Notes under the pieces: model-generated
Databases searched by the model: none
Seen by the model: the letters and a program-made list of their open reading frames with translations, nothing else
Told to the model about the DNA's origin: nothing
Assembly: GCF_009017415.1 (NCBI RefSeq)
Contig: NC_092406.1
Location: 5,952,001-6,016,000 of the forward strand
Reading direction: 5' to 3'
From: Aspergillus flavus
Lineage: Eukaryota; Ascomycota; Eurotiomycetes; Eurotiales; Aspergillaceae
DNA length: 64,000 nucleotides
Shown here: positions 25,201 to 38,054 of the stretch, piece after piece
Numbering within the stretch: the stretch's first letter is position 1
Layout: each line of letters starts with the position of its first letter
Position numbers and translations under genes: made by a program

Positions 25201-26730
25201 ACAGTAGTAGTGGCACCTAGATAAGCATAGAATTTCCCAATGATGCTTTCTTCCGTGAGTCGCTGATCGTCGTGACTTAGGCCAAAGTACTTGTAGGCAT
25301 CAACCACGTCCTCTTCGGTATATTTCCCTTCGGAGTAGGCTACCTGAACTGCCTGGTCTATAAGAGAACCATCTTCTCCTCCTCTGAGAATCCCGATTGA
25401 CTTCAGACACTTTAAGTAGACAGGAGTCCTAGCAGGATCCACCGAGACTTGTCGGTTAAAAGCCTCTATGATTGATGAAGCCGCCATGTCCTCGACAACA
25501 CCCAGGTCTTCGTAGTAACTGTTGAATGATCAGCATTCGTACACAAGGGCGCAATTCTTAGATGAGACACACGGTTGAGGAGCCATCTGAAATTCACTTG
25601 ATCGTGAGGCCTTCGGGTCTAAATTTTATTAACATGAATGTCATGGTAGGAGTTGCTGGCATAAAACCTACAGTCCAAAGATCCCAGTGCATAGAGAAGA
25701 TCGTTGAAGACCGGTTGACGAATAAATTCTAGCTGGTGGCCCTTCTTCTCTACCACTGGCCTCTGTTCGATGAGCGCTGTAAGTTCGTGTATAACGTCAT
25801 CGAGAAATATCTTGAGTTGATCGCGATAGGGAAACTCTGCCCACGGATTCGGTCGAGGAGGTTCCCAAAAGCCTTCGTTCTGGTCGAAGTATTAATCACA
25901 TTGCAAATCGCAAGCACATATTCCAGTGCAAGTTTACAAACCTTAGAGCTAAATCCCAGGAATTCTAACAGGTCTTTGCAAGGCTTCCCTTCAACTCCGA
26001 AACACGTCATAAATCTTTTATTAACTGCTGAGATTGACTTGCTTTGTTGGCTATCAAGAAGAGCGTTGCTGATATATGTACGCAGGTTCAGCAAGACATT
26101 GATAGGTGTGGGTGGAGCAACTCCTTCCAGACGGTCAGGATGGGCTGCAAATGCCTCGTTCGCCCGCTGTCGCAGCACTTCGGGGTCTGTCAACAGTCGC
26201 ACCCGGTCATCATTAAGCACAGGTGAGGCGAACCGCAAAGATACTGCGACGGAGCAAGACAAATATGAACATTCATAATGGAACATCTCCAGCATCTGTC
26301 CCTTGGGACTGACCTCCTCCGGCGCTGCGCCGCCTCTGTGCTTTCCGGACTTATATACCAGATGATGTACGTGGTCTGAAAATCTCGTGCTAGGTTGACC
26401 AATACCGGGCGTAGAGCTCACCTCAACTTGCAGATGATAGCGGCACATCAAGCACACAGCCGACACCTTTGTAGAGGCTCCAGTGTTGCCTTGTTCCGAC
26501 TGAGGGACATAACTCTGTGCTGGTTTCGATACAAAATTATGGCGGCATGCCGCCGATGAGATATGTTCTAGCGGTCCATTGTAATATTCAGGAAACACTG
26601 GCGGGACGTCCGCGAGCAGATTGCGGCCGGTCGCTGGAGGGTGAGCAGGATCATATTCGTATATATCTTGTACAAGACGGGGGGCGGTCTTGCCTGGTCG
26701 TCGGGTTGTCCATGTCAGTACTGTGTGCAT
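22252..26730 (-). CDS. ubp2: Ubiquitin carboxyl-terminal hydrolase, Ubp2 type
   Basis: A large multi-exon deubiquitinase of the USP (C19) class. The Cys box VGLQNIGNTCYLNSLLQFYF places the catalytic Cys at about 24541-24539. The His box (VHHGSVEFGHYYIYI) near 22703 and a following WRKYND segment complete the USP fold. The long N-terminal half contains CRYH and paired Cys motifs and NKRFMTCFGVEG, as I recall from Aspergillus Ubp2-like proteins. Clear junctions include 25942/25879, where SSK joins NEGFWEPPRP, and 25672/25618. A Pro/Glu-rich insert lies between the USP boxes. In yeast Ubp2 opposes Rsp5-made K63 chains. The start is uncertain: ATG 26730 (MHTVLTW) is used, but a short exon from ATG 26792 spliced into the same frame is also possible. 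Confidence 0.88.
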
Positions 26731-27299
26731 GGTAAAGCAATGCGCTCCCGCATCGGGCGAAGCTACATACCTGACCGTTGAAAGGACGTCATGGGGACGC
26801 TCGTTTGAGCTCACTGTAGGCGGGGATCAGGCCGAGGGATCCAGAGTTATTCAAAGGAATTTTTCCATAAAGATGGGATTTATGATTTTGCTCTTAGAGG
26901 TAGATCTGCAATGATTGATCACCTGAAAGCCAAGAAATCATTCGATTCTAATAGAATGAGCGTTGACAGTTGGACTGGCGGGGAGCCCACTGCAGTTGGA
27001 GCAAGCGGGCGGCAACTTTGGTGACGGATTCACCACCGCCAACACGGTTGACTTCTGAGATTGTTCTGAAAGATGGAACAGTTACTATAGGTCATAAATT
27101 TAATACCTCAAAGAAAGGGACCGACAAAGTCGTATGGCGAACAAAGCCCTCTGTTCTCCCATCACTAAACATGAAGCTCTAGGAAAGCCCGGGAAGGCGG
27201 TGTCGCATGGCAGAAACCGCGACTTCCCAAAATCCCAGCGAACCGTCTGAACGACTCGCCCACTACAAGCAGAAGCCCATTCCAGATTCAACCGCCACC
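26731..27299. promoter_or_regulatory. Divergent promoter of ubp2 and the complex I subunit gene
   Basis: About 0.5 kb between the N-terminal coding region of ubp2 (minus) and the NUO-21.3b start (plus). Both transcripts should start here. It may include a small first exon of ubp2 at 26792-26771, since an ATG, a GTATGT donor and an in-frame CACACAG acceptor are present. No other feature was recognised. Confidence 0.5.
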
Positions 27300-28079
27300 A
27301 TGGCTGGACATACTGAAGATCACAGCTACCATCCTAAGGATGCGATCCAGGCGGCAATGAAGACCACTATGCTCACTGGTGGAGTGGGTCTCTTCGCCTC
27401 GGCAGTTCAGAACACCCTCACCAGGAAGAACGTTGGGCCATTCGGTGTCTTCGTGAGAAGCGGCGGCACGATCGGTGTATTCGGTATGGATGCAATTGGA
27501 ATTGGTCAGTGTTATACTCGACTTTGCTGACAACTGTTATCCAGCGGCAATGGGAGGTACCTATGAGTTCGTGAAGACTGCGTCCGCCAACCTGCGGGAG
27601 AAGGAGGATCACTGGAACGTCGCATTGGGTGGTTTCTTCTCTGGTACAATCCTGGGTCTACGAGGTCTGTGTTCATATCCTCTTTCAATTGGCAATTACA
27701 TCACGTTATTCTGACAGCTGTGCAGCCCGGACTTTCCCCGCCCTTCTCGGTTACGGTGCTGCACTGGCAACCTTCATGGGCGCTTTCGAATACACTGGCG
27801 GATCGTTGTGGGGTTACAAGAAGAACGCCGATATTGACGAGTTCGAGCGTCGGGAGCAATTGCGGAAGTCATACAGAACCTCGGGCGAGCAGACCCTTGC
27901 CGAGTTGGGTGAGGGACGAGGTATGTTCATCAAATCTGCCATGGCTTCAATGGAAAGTTACATTATCGCTGATGTGATCTATAGGTCTCTATGGCCCTGG
28001 CTACGCCGAGAGACGGGCACAGAGAATCAAGGAAGCATACGGTATCGAGGTCCCCACATCCCAGGCTCCCGCTTCATGA
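27300..28079 (+). CDS. NADH:ubiquinone oxidoreductase 21.3 kDa-type subunit (NDUFA11/B14.7 family)
   Basis: An accessory subunit of mitochondrial complex I in the inner membrane. Four exons (27300-27483, 27545-27664, 27726-27920, 27985-28079) join to 197 residues. Hydrophobic segments and family motifs are visible: TGGVGLFASAVQNTLTRKNV, GGTYEFVKTASANLREKEDH, FEYTGGSLWGYKK, and the C-terminal EGRGLYGPGYAERRAQRIKE. This closely follows the NUO-21.3b pattern I remember from Neurospora, including the Tim17-like fold. The start is ATG 27300 in a near-perfect context (CCGCCACCATGG). An in-frame ATG at 27207 would add 31 residues that the family lacks. The gene is divergent from ubp2. Confidence 0.9.
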
Positions 28080-30437
28080 ATATAGTTTGGTTTCCAGGTC
28101 TCTTTCCAATCTGCCGATTCCCAGTATCATTGTGTAAAATTACCCTTATATGTCGAACACGTTTAGCTAGCAACTTTGGCAAAATTCTTTACTGGAGATT
28201 GCATTGTTCTTTGGTCATGTTTTCTCTGTTGATATCTTTTAATCACTTGACCAACATGAACGTAGGAACATGGATGGCGGCGTGACCACAATTCCGGTGT
28301 AAGGGACCAATTGCGCACGGCCAACGCATTATATGCTGGACTATGTATGCCAGGTCATACTACAATGTGCATTGCGATTATATTTAGAGTGAAGCAGCGA
28401 GGGATGTTGGAGACCAACGGTGGTCTATCTGCAAGAATATGCGACAAGGATCAGCCCATGCTCAGAGGATAAACTGCATGTCCTAAAATAGAGCAAAGGG
28501 AAATATTGAAACGATTACAGGCCCTAGATTGTTAAGCTTCATAATGTTGATACAAGCTTGTAGAGGCACTATGTAAGGTGGTATGGTACAACTATCCATG
28601 ACGGAGTCTGGAGCGAAGTGACCAATCACATGGCGGATTTATCAAATCAGTCCAGCCTTAATATTCAGGTATCCACCCGCATTGGGCTGACCTAAGGATA
28701 ATGTAAGAGACAGCGGGAATCCCGGAACGCCTATCCATATGATCTATGGAACTTGACAGAACGACTATCAATCTATTGAAGCAAACTCAAGGGATGCAAG
28801 GTCGATGCAGGGGAAGTCAGGGGATATGATATCATCCTCCTTGACTCGCTGCCGTAACCATAGGGCAGCAAGCAGACAACCTTGGCTGCAAATACTAAAG
28901 TTTTACCCTATGATTGATTTGGGGGGGTGGACTAATGTATACAATGAGGGTGGCGGTGGTTTCTGTGGTACGATACTGGGAGATGTAACTCCATGAATCA
29001 GACCAGCAGGTTTTACAACAGGATCGACTAATCACAGGTATCTGCAAGGTCTGTCACAACTCCAAACCCTTCTGAGGGATCTCATGGAAAGAAGTAAACA
29101 TGAATAAGGGAGTGCGTGGAGGAACTAAAGTGTTTACGAAAAGGGGGAAGGACGTGGATCATCATCCTTCGCTTCGATACTCCGTACACTTAGTCGTACG
29201 TACTATGGAGTAAAATATGTACTTTTGTATATTGTAGGAGGGAAAATTCAATTAGGAGTATTTCTGTAACTATGAACGGGAATCTGCCCGAACCAGTCTT
29301 CTGGAAACCTTCCGGCTTGATCGACATGGAAAGCGATGAACCGTGCATGACGTCGAATAGAAGGTTTTTTTTTTTTGTATTTTCTTTATTTCCTTTCCTT
29401 TTTCAAACTTCTCGGGAGTCTACTGTAATTGCTGCCTCACCACATCCTGGAGAGGACGTCAAGAGCACGGCCCGAATATCTCCTTTTTCTCCCTGAACCT
29501 ATAGGAATGAGTCAAATTAGTGGAGATATTGCCACTGGACGGAAGGAAGAAAAAGGGGTGGGAGAGGAACCAAATGAAGACATGAAGAACAATTATGCAG
29601 ACGCTAGGAAGATTCAGTCAATGATGATTTCCTCCGTGTGATTAAATCGATCCACTGGGAGATGGACCGGGGTATTTGATTGGCGTATAGATTGATATGA
29701 GCCAAGGGGGAGAACCATAGCCACAGGTCAGCCTCTCCAGCGTTGACCCAGCCACTGTCCACTCGGTCCCAGGGGAGCGAAATGATTTGAGAAAACTGGT
29801 GATGGTGACGATGACGACGGATATTTTCATTTGGACTACGGAGTGGTTGGCGACAGTCCCGTAATTATTCGCCTCGCTAGATCTTGAGAATTGTTTCTGT
29901 CTGGTTGGATATTGATTAAATCAATATAGGCTCGACACTACTGCATACTCCTGAATCGACCCAAGCAGAAAAATGGTTCGTTGCTGGTGAACAGGCAACG
30001 GCATTTTTAATAATAGAAATGGTAATCAAACCAGCATTCTCTGACTTAGTACGCTTTCTACGACGAAATAGTATAATTAAAGGAAAAAGGAGGATACACT
30101 GAGGGACATGGGTACTTACTACTACTAGTACTAGTATACCAACCTCACTAACCCTGAGTCGGTAACATTATTATTTGACGTTTTAAAAAGTGGTAATTAG
30201 GGATTTACTCCATACTCTTCTTTTATTTGTTCTCTTTCATCCAAACAATAGAGATTGGCAGTAGAACTACTAGTACTGTAGTACAGAGAGTTAAGTATTC
30301 TCCTAGGTAAGTAACCTAATTATTATACTTTGGAATTTTTATGATGAACATTCTCCTTCAGCTGCCATCCTTCATTGCTGGAGGTTGAAAATATTTTCTA
30401 CCTCGGTATGTCATTATTACCTTCCATTCCATGGATG

Positions 30438-30475
<38 letters not shown>

Positions 30476-31555
30476 ACACACACACACATACACACAAACA
30501 CTCCCATTCTCTCTCTTCTACTTTCTTCTTCTCCTCTTTTCTTTCCCAATCAATGCTCGTGAAGTCAAGATCCCGTTTGTTCACGAAGGCCGAAGATTGG
30601 TTCGGGTCCGGGGAGTCCGTTCCACTGTTTTGGGGGAACCAGTAGTAGTTCTTGGTCGTCATAACGTCGCATCTGCCTTGAAGTCTTTTCGCCGGGCGTA
30701 GACGTCATCCGGAACCGTCCAAGGACTAGATAGAACTTATTACTTAGAGAACCCCTCACTCTCTCAGCTGAATTGAACACTGCAATCGTACTTTTTGACC
30801 TCCTCGATGCCCTTTTTCTCCTTTACCAACCACAACTCAAATATCGCATGATTTGGTTTTCCTGCCAGGCCAAAAAGACGGCTATTCTGATTATTGATCG
30901 CATCCCAGCGCCGAATCCTTTAATAGTAGACCCGGTGGGGCACATTCTAATGAGGGATCGGCCGTGACTACTACCGGACAGAGTACGACGACAGCGACAC
31001 TATCGCCGAAGATTAGGAGAGTCGTTACCCTTTTACTTGAACTCCCCGCAAACAGTTCGCTCCAGACCCTCTGGACGCTTTTTAGTCCGCGCCTTTAGTT
31101 CAAGGAGGTCACGTCCCAAACCCCCGTTCGCTGGGTAACCAATTCCAGAAAGCCGTTTCTGGTGGTTTATCTTGGGAATTGGGGCATTACCCGATCTGGA
31201 CTCTTTTTTTAAATTATCTCCTTTTTCTTTTTTTTTTTTTCTTAAATCTCATATAGGTTTTCTTTTTTTACTTTCTCTTGTTGATCATTTTCTCCTATTC
31301 CCCTTCTTTTTGCCTTCTAGAAAAAACGAAAACCTCTTGAACACTACTCCATACATATACATACATACATACACCCCCATATCTCTGGTTATACTTCTCA
31401 CCAAAAATCTCGGCCCGCATCGACCATCCGTCGGACTTTAGGCACTCTCTCGATCACGGGCCTGGTTTGCACCGCCCAATTGCTCGCCTTGTTGAAAGCC
31501 ATTCGCCGCCGCCCCCTCCCCCTCCCCCTCCTCCTCTTCTTCCACCCTATCAACC
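28080..31555. other. Long intergenic region upstream of the Slm1-type gene
   Basis: Nearly 3.5 kb without a recognisable gene. It contains copies of TACTCCGTA (29178-29186) and TACGGAGT (29837-29844), a T-rich run near 29364-29376, and a CT then CA microsatellite (about 30439-30500). The part near the gene, from about 31170, is strongly pyrimidine-rich and probably a long 5' leader. Non-coding transcripts cannot be judged from sequence. Confidence 0.5.
30439..30500. repeat. Compound microsatellite (CT)n(CA)n
   Basis: About 16 uninterrupted CT units are followed directly by CACTCACACACACACACATACACACA. It lies in the long intergenic region upstream of the Slm1-type gene. Its length is likely variable between strains. 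Open frames through it translate to Leu/Ser and Thr/His repeats and are artefacts. Confidence 0.9.
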
Positions 31556-34281
31556 ATGGCCACAGTGGTCCGGTCGCAGACGCCTCTGCAGGACACTTAC
31601 GGCGCCATCTCACAGCCCGCAAATTCCATATTCCCAGGTCGGGGCTATGGATCGCGGTCTGCTTCTAGACCGAACTCCTTTATAGCCTCCAACTCCGGCT
31701 ACAACCTTGCTACTGGTGCTGTCGCTGAACCCCCGGTCACGCAGAACGGTAAATTTCATGAGGAGTTCGATGTCGCCAGCCAACGTGGTTCCGTCGTCTT
31801 CGAGGGCCCGTCATCCGCCGCCGTACAGCGTTCCGCATCTCAGATGTCCAACTCCCGCTCCGCGACACCCACGCGATCCGGTACTTTGAAAAAGAAGTCC
31901 TCCCTCAGCAAGAGAGGCAGTATGCGACGCAGCGGGAGTAAGAGGAGCCTGCGCGCGGGAAGTGTGAGGAGTCTAGTCCTAGGCGATAAGGAGAAGTATA
32001 GCGTCGACGGCGCCGAAGATCAGAACAGCGCATTCTACATCCCTGTTCCTACGAATGGAAACCCGACGGAAGTTTTAGCAGATCGCTTTCAAGGTATGGC
32101 TTTTTCTGTAGCACAGCGCAGCTGTGTACCCTTTGTACACAGGAACCTGTGTTTCTGACATACATCAGCTTGGCGTAAGGTCCTAAAGGATCTCATTGTG
32201 TTCTTTAAAGAACTCCAGAAATCCTACGAAACTCGATCCAAACTATTCATGTCGGCATCGAATATAATCAACAATTCAGCGTTACCTCCCACTTTTCTCA
32301 AATCCGGCGGCCTTGCTGATGCGACCGATATTCTGCGTAATTTCCATAAACAGGCATATCAGGAAGCGAGCAAGGCTGCTGAGGTGGAAAACGAGTTGGT
32401 CGCTCAGCTAATGGGACTCCGAAACGACCTGCAAAAGAAAACCAAGGAGATCAGGAGTCTTTCGGGCGACTTTCGAAACTCGGTAGATAAGGAGGTTGAC
32501 GCCACCCGCAAATCCGTCCGTCATCTGCACGAAGCCCTAGGCCTGGTCGACACGGATCCGGCGGCCACAGCCGGAAAAGGAGACCCATTTATCGTCCGTT
32601 TGAGTGTCGACAAGCAGATTGAAAAGCAGATTGAAGAGGAAAACTACTTGCATAGGGTATGGGATTTCGCATTGAGAGTAACATTGACATATAGTTACTA
32701 ACATGTGATGCAGGCGTTTCTGAATTTGGAAAATTCGGGTCGCGAATTGGAATCCATCGTGGTTAGCGAAATTCAGAAGGCATACAAAACTTACGCCAAC
32801 ATCCTCACACGGGAAGCCGACGAGGCGTACGATGCCGCCGAGAAGCTTCGAGCAGGGCCCATCTCGATGCCACACGACCACGAATGGAACTCGTTCATCG
32901 CAGAGACCGACGAGCTAGTCGATCCGCGAGTTCCCCTTCGAGACATAGAGAATATCTCCTACCCTGGTAAAGACCATCCCGCCGCTGCAGAGGTCAGATC
33001 GGGTATGCTGGAACGTAAGAGCAAATATCTCAAGAGCTACACGCCTGGCTGGTGGGTCTCATCCTTCCCTTCTCAACGTTTGTCTTGTCACTAACTTGAT
33101 ATAGGTATGTTTTGTCTCCGACTCATCTTCACGAGTTCAAGTCAGCCGATCGAGTGGCATGGCAAACACCAGTGATGTCGCTGTATCTCCCGGAGCAAAA
33201 GCTTGGTTCGCATTCGCAACCGGATTCCACATCCCATAAATTTATGTTGAAAGGGCGGCAAACGGGGACGATGCACCGGGGCCACTCATGGGTCTTCCGT
33301 GCCGAGTCGCACGAGACAATGAAGGCGTGGTACGAAGACGTCGAAAGCCTGATCTCCAAGACCGGTGAAGCAAGGAATGCGTTCGTTAGGAGACATGTGC
33401 GCACTGTAAGTGGTGCAAGTTTCGGGCGGACGTCCACGAGCAGTGATAGGGTTATGGATGAGGATGAAGCAGACCGCACGCCCTACTCGGCGGGGTCAGT
33501 GGTTTTAAACCAAGAACGTCCAGCATCTCAACCGCGTGAAGCGGGCGGCCGTTTCCCCAGTGATGTGCATATAGACCGCCATTTGGAGGCCCCACTGTCG
33601 CCGTCAAGTGGAGAGAGCTCCGGCGAGAGAGATCTGTTGGCGGCTGTCGGATCGTTGCCTGATGCCAAATCACCCCTCCAAAGCACACGCCACTCCATAT
33701 CTGAACGCGACATGGATATCGACCAGGTGCAGCCTTCAAGTCAGGCGGGTGAAGCCACGCGCCAGCCGTTCGAGAGACACGACAGCTATTATGGCGCTTG
33801 GATGAACACGGCCGGCCATCAGAAGCAAGTGCAGGCTCAGCAAATCTATGATAACACTCAAGATACTGCCGGATTTGAGAGAGGGAATATGGCTCCCAAC
33901 TTGATTGCAGGATTGAAGACAACCAATTCTCGTGAACACTCTCTCACACGACAGAGAAATCGGGGCGAAAGCACCTCCACTGCGCCTACCACTACAAATG
34001 TGACAGATCACACTCTCAACACTGTCCCCACCTCGATAGATGAGAGACCAGAATCAATATCACACGGACACGATGATCCTATGACTGACAGCTGGAACAA
34101 AGTACAAGGGCCTCCCTCGATCCGTACAGCTTCATCCACGGCAGTGCCCATCAACGCTCCTGGTCCTAGTATTGTCGAGTCGAATGAGGGCAGGCGTCCT
34201 CCCGCTCAGACCAAAAACAGCGTGTCCACCCTCGAGCTTAAGATTCCGGGTCACTACCCACCAGCCAACGTCCCAGCATAG
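31556..34281 (+). CDS. slm1: Slm1-type BAR-PH domain protein, TORC2-linked PI(4,5)P2 effector
   Basis: Four exons (31556-32093, 32169-32656, 32714-33051, 33105-34281) join to 846 residues. The N-terminal 180 residues are Ser/Arg-rich and basic (LKKKSSLSKRGSMRRSGSKR). Then comes a helical BAR-like region (about 180-430; FFKELQKSYETRSKLFMSAS, then long charged helices). It is followed by a PH domain (about 440-560; SGMLERKSKYLKSYTPGWYV through the C-terminal helix ETMKAWYEDVESLI). The tail is low complexity. This matches Slm1/Slm2, which bind plasma-membrane PI(4,5)P2 and recruit TORC2 to its kinase substrates at eisosomes. The C-terminal Ser/Pro tail is likely regulatory. The last intron has an ideal branch site (CTAAC) before ATATAG. 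It converges with the Gbp2-like gene. Confidence 0.9.
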
Positions 34282-35951
34282 ATGCTTGGATGGCCAATAA
34301 GGCTGGTTCACCGGCAGGTGAACTGATCTCACCTGTCACATTTCAATTCTTCCGTAAATATTTACAACCACCGACCAGTAGCATGTATGTTTCAAATACA
34401 TACATGCCCATTCACTCCTTTGTTACAATCTGCCTCTTTTTATTTTTCCTTTTTTGCTTATTTCCTTTGTTGTGACGGCTTCCCTTTGTTTTTAACGGTC
34501 ATTCAGTTTTCCCATGCACAAAGAAAACACAAAGAATGATCATTTCTGGCGTTCGAGTCCACAAGGTTGGACACATGATCGGATAAGCAGGCGTACAGGT
34601 AACAGGTACAGGATCAGTATCCACGGAATTCACAAGGTATGGCGTGGGTCAGGGTTTCATAGGGGGGGTGCGTGGTTATGTTATGGTTATGCATTTCCTT
34701 TGTTCGAATTTCCTTTTGTCTCGTCTGGCCTGAGTTTCAGTTTCAGTTTCATCAATATTCCCCTTCGTCTGTATCATATTATATCCCCCCTTTTTGTTAT
34801 TCCCCTGGCGTTTTCATTTCCATCAAGTTCGAGTCCATTTTTATCTTTTCCTATCGAAAGCTCCGGAGACGGTCTTTCGGATGTGATGCTTTGGCTTTGG
34901 CTTTTACGCGATCAAATTACTAGATCGGTTGTTTTGCTTTGCGCTTCGTTCAATGAGTGGTTATGAGTTATACAAGAAAGCTTTAGGTTATGCGTGAGAA
35001 ATATCATTATGTTGGGATGAAGTTCTTTGGTCATTTAGTCTCTTTTTCTATTTGTTCAGTTTGTAGACAGTAGTGTGGTATGTATGCCATATATTCCAAT
35101 GACTTGGAAGGCAAAGGTAGGGATCTTTTAGTCCTATACCTGGTTCAGTAATTTGGAGGAGGTAAGCCTAGGTATGAGGTTAGACACCGTAGCAAATATA
35201 TGGTGGAGGATACCGATGTAGGAGTGGTGATCTACGGGTTCGTATTGCGGACAGCTCTGCGATCATCATTGATTAGGGAGCAACGTACTGAGAATTATAC
35301 AAATTGGAAAAGTATGGAAGTGACCGTCTTGCTAGCCTTGTTGTTGCATGATTTCGGAACACCAGCTTATGTAGTTTGTATATACTTGCACGTTTATAGA
35401 TGAGGAAACTTTCTTTGATGTAGGTGCGCCATTGTGACGCTCTGACGTAGGTTTCAGCAGTGCTTTCTGAAATATATCATGATGGCAGACACCAGATGGT
35501 AGAGTTGTGGGTAAAGTGAGCAATTAGATTGTCAAACTAACGCCGCGAACGGCGAGAATATTGGCATTGGCGTAACACTAAACGACCGGGTATTGCAATT
35601 TCTACCAAAGCCAACTCGAAAATGAAGTAAGGAGCCTCTCCAGAACCGAATTCTTCTAGTGGAAACCCCACCCAAGATGTGGGATACAGAGCAAAGCCAG
35701 ACCATGGTCAATCACAAACTCACCCGTAGAAGAAACGTAAAGTAAGCAGAATCAAGGTCCGATTTGTCCCACAGAACCAGATCGCCAGAGAAGAAAACAA
35801 ACAAGGTAAAAACAGAGGCATCAAAAACGGTAGAATAGCATCAGCACGTCCACACGAATACTTGGTCATGGAATCATTTGACCGGGGTGTAATTACATCG
35901 CAAACTTTTCGACCTCATCGGTCCGTCGAAAGGGGGAAGAATACGATACTA
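34282..35951. other. Convergent 3' intergenic region
   Basis: About 1.7 kb between the stops of slm1 and the Gbp2-like gene. T-rich and pyrimidine-rich stretches lie at 34420-34870. No gene motif was found; it probably holds two 3'UTRs and possibly non-coding RNA. Confidence 0.5.
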
Positions 35952-38054
35952 TTACATGATCTGGTCCTGGGTGATACCGCCAGTCGGCTCGGCACCCTCC
36001 ATGGCGTCTACGGGGCCAGCGCCTGCATTCATGTACTTGACAAAAGTGATGCCGAGCGGACGGCCACCGTATTGATAACCGGTGAACTTGGCTATACAAA
36101 TGTCAGTGTTTGCAGTGGAAGATGCAGCCTGGAAAACATACCAATCGCAGTTTCTGCTGTCTCTGCGTTGTCAAACTGGACGACACCCGTGCCGCGAGAG
36201 CGACCATTGGGCTCGTACTGAATCTCCGCACGATCAACCTTTCCAATAGTCGAGAACAGATCGACCAGATCTTCGTTGCAGGTAGACCAGGGCAGCTATG
36301 ATTACCACACATCAGTAAACGAATCGGCGACGATAGTTGGGCGTGAAAGGAGGCTTACGTTGCGGACATAGATAACCGGGCCCTTCTCGCCTCCGGAGGT
36401 TGCAAAATCCGTGAACGGGTTGGGGGGAACCGAAGGGGCACCCTCGAAGCCAGGGCCACCAGCACCACCAGGAGGTCCACCGTAGCCACCACCGTAGCCA
36501 CCACGACCTCCGAATCCGCCAAAGCCGCCACGGCCACCGCCGAAGCCGCCACGACCACCGAAACCACCACGGCCAAAGCCACCACCGAAGCCACCGCGGC
36601 CTCCAAATCCGCCTGGCCCGGCACCAGCAAAGCGATCCTCACGAACCTCCAAAGCCCGACCCTGCCAATCGTAGCCATTGAACTGCTGGATAGCATTACG
36701 GGCATCCTCCGGAGATTCAAAGGCGACAATGCCGGAGCCCTTGGGACGTCCAGTAGCATCGGTGTGAACATCGGCACGGATGACGGCGCCTTGCTGAGCT
36801 GTAAAGTGTTCTTGGGTCAATCATGGATGCAGGATGGGAGTGAGGGTTGGCAAACGAGGCCGTTTTGAGGGAAGCCCTCTGTATTGCACTTACCTGCTTG
36901 GCGGAAAAGATCCTTCAGGTCCTGCCAGCCAACATTGAATGGAAGCTAAACGTGCCTAAGTCAATATCTCTTGCCGTGCGTGATCTCGCATTACATTCAA
37001 GGTATGAGGAGGGGGGCAACAAACATTGGACACGTAGAGCTGTCTTCCACCAGCTCCACCGCCGTAACCACCCCCACCTCCACCACCGAAACCGCCGCGG
37101 CCACCACCGCCGAAATCCCCACGAGAAGGGCCACCGGTAAAACGAGGTTCGGGTTCACGGTCCTGAGATCTGTCAGCACATGGGGGAGCCCGCTGTGGAG
37201 GCATGGAAGGGCTCGACATACCTCGCGAACGTAGACTAGACGACCCATAAGGTTCTGGTTGCTGAGCGTGTTGACCGCATTTTGCGCTTGCTCCCTCGTT
37301 GCGTATTCCACAATCCTAATCGAGGATCAGCAAGGTCTCCCAGATGGGCATAACGGGGCATCGTGCAAAAACCTACCCGCATCCCTACAGTATCCCGGAC
37401 GGCCAGGCCCAGCCCGTCAACCCAAACAGTCCATCAAAACGAACCAACGGGGGAAATGGAAAAAAGCCAGAAACACAAAGGGGAAAAGGAACCAGCCACA
37501 CTACGCATTGGCGCCCACCTTCGACATTCCATTGGGAAGTAATAAGACGTCGGCAAAGATGACCTCACCAGCTGTACGGCGCGGAAAGATAGTCCCCCTC
37601 CAAGTCAGCCACGGATTCCAATCCAACAAAAAGCGCATCACACATCCGACACAATATGACCCTGCTCACCCTGTCTCATAAAATCTTTCAAGTGGTGCCA
37701 CTTGACATCGTAGGAAAGGTTTCCCACATAGACCCGACGGTCTTGCTGGGAAGACTCGCGCACTGCTTGCATCATTTGTTCTTTGGCGACAGCGCGGTCC
37801 TCAAACGATCTCGGAGGCGGCGGGTAGCTGCTGCGTCCACCGTAACCAGAACCAGAATGTCCTCCAGAGGCACCTGGTGCAGCACTCATAGGCGAACGGG
37901 AACGGCGTTCACTGCGGCGATAATCGTCACGACTCCGAGAGCGACTCCGAGGCGAATAAGAGCGACGGCTACGTCGAGGGCTGCGCGAACGACGACGGGG
38001 TGAACGAGACCTCTCGCGCTGCGCGTGGTCAGTATCGTAGTAATCGGCCGGCAT
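35952..38054 (-). CDS. gbp2: Gbp2/Hrb1-like RNA-binding protein with SR/RGG regions and three RRMs
   Basis: The order is an N-terminal Arg/Ser region ([19 protein letters not shown]), RRM1 ([20 protein letters not shown] to [10 protein letters not shown]), a Gly-rich linker, RRM2 ([20 protein letters not shown] to GRALEVRED), a long Phe/Gly/Arg-rich linker, and RRM3 ([14 protein letters not shown] to [10 protein letters not shown]). It ends in DQIM. Gbp2-type proteins bind poly(A)+ RNA and act in mRNA export and quality control in the nucleus. Exons include 38054-37670, 37571-37519, an 8-nt microexon at 37384-37377, 37315-37222 and one starting at 37162, plus further exons downstream. All joins tested kept the frame. 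The ATG follows a strong pyrimidine-tract acceptor at 38060, so a 5'UTR intron is likely. Confidence 0.9.
37377..37384 (-). other. 8-nt microexon of the Gbp2-like gene
   Basis: The exon GGATGCGG lies between acceptor CTGTAG and donor GTAGGT. Inclusion joins NGMSK to [11 protein letters not shown], restoring the RNP1 strand of RRM1. Skipping it would delete GC and shift the frame. Confidence 0.8.

Noticed and set aside
26398..26440. Possible intron in ubp2 at a GAG/GTGAGC site
   Set aside because: The frame reads through without a stop, the obvious acceptor would change the phase, and the retained residues fit the family pattern (CRYHLQVEV...HHLVYKSG).
30375..30701. Open frames through the CT/CA microsatellite
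   Set aside because: They translate the repeat itself and have no conserved sequence.
33452..33922. 156-codon minus-strand frame within slm1
   Set aside because: Antisense shadow of the low-complexity Slm1 tail, without motifs.
36302..37219. Gly-rich repeats of the Gbp2-like gene as a DNA repeat or CRISPR-like array
   Set aside because: The periodicity comes from RGG/FGG codons in two protein linkers; there are no equal spacers.
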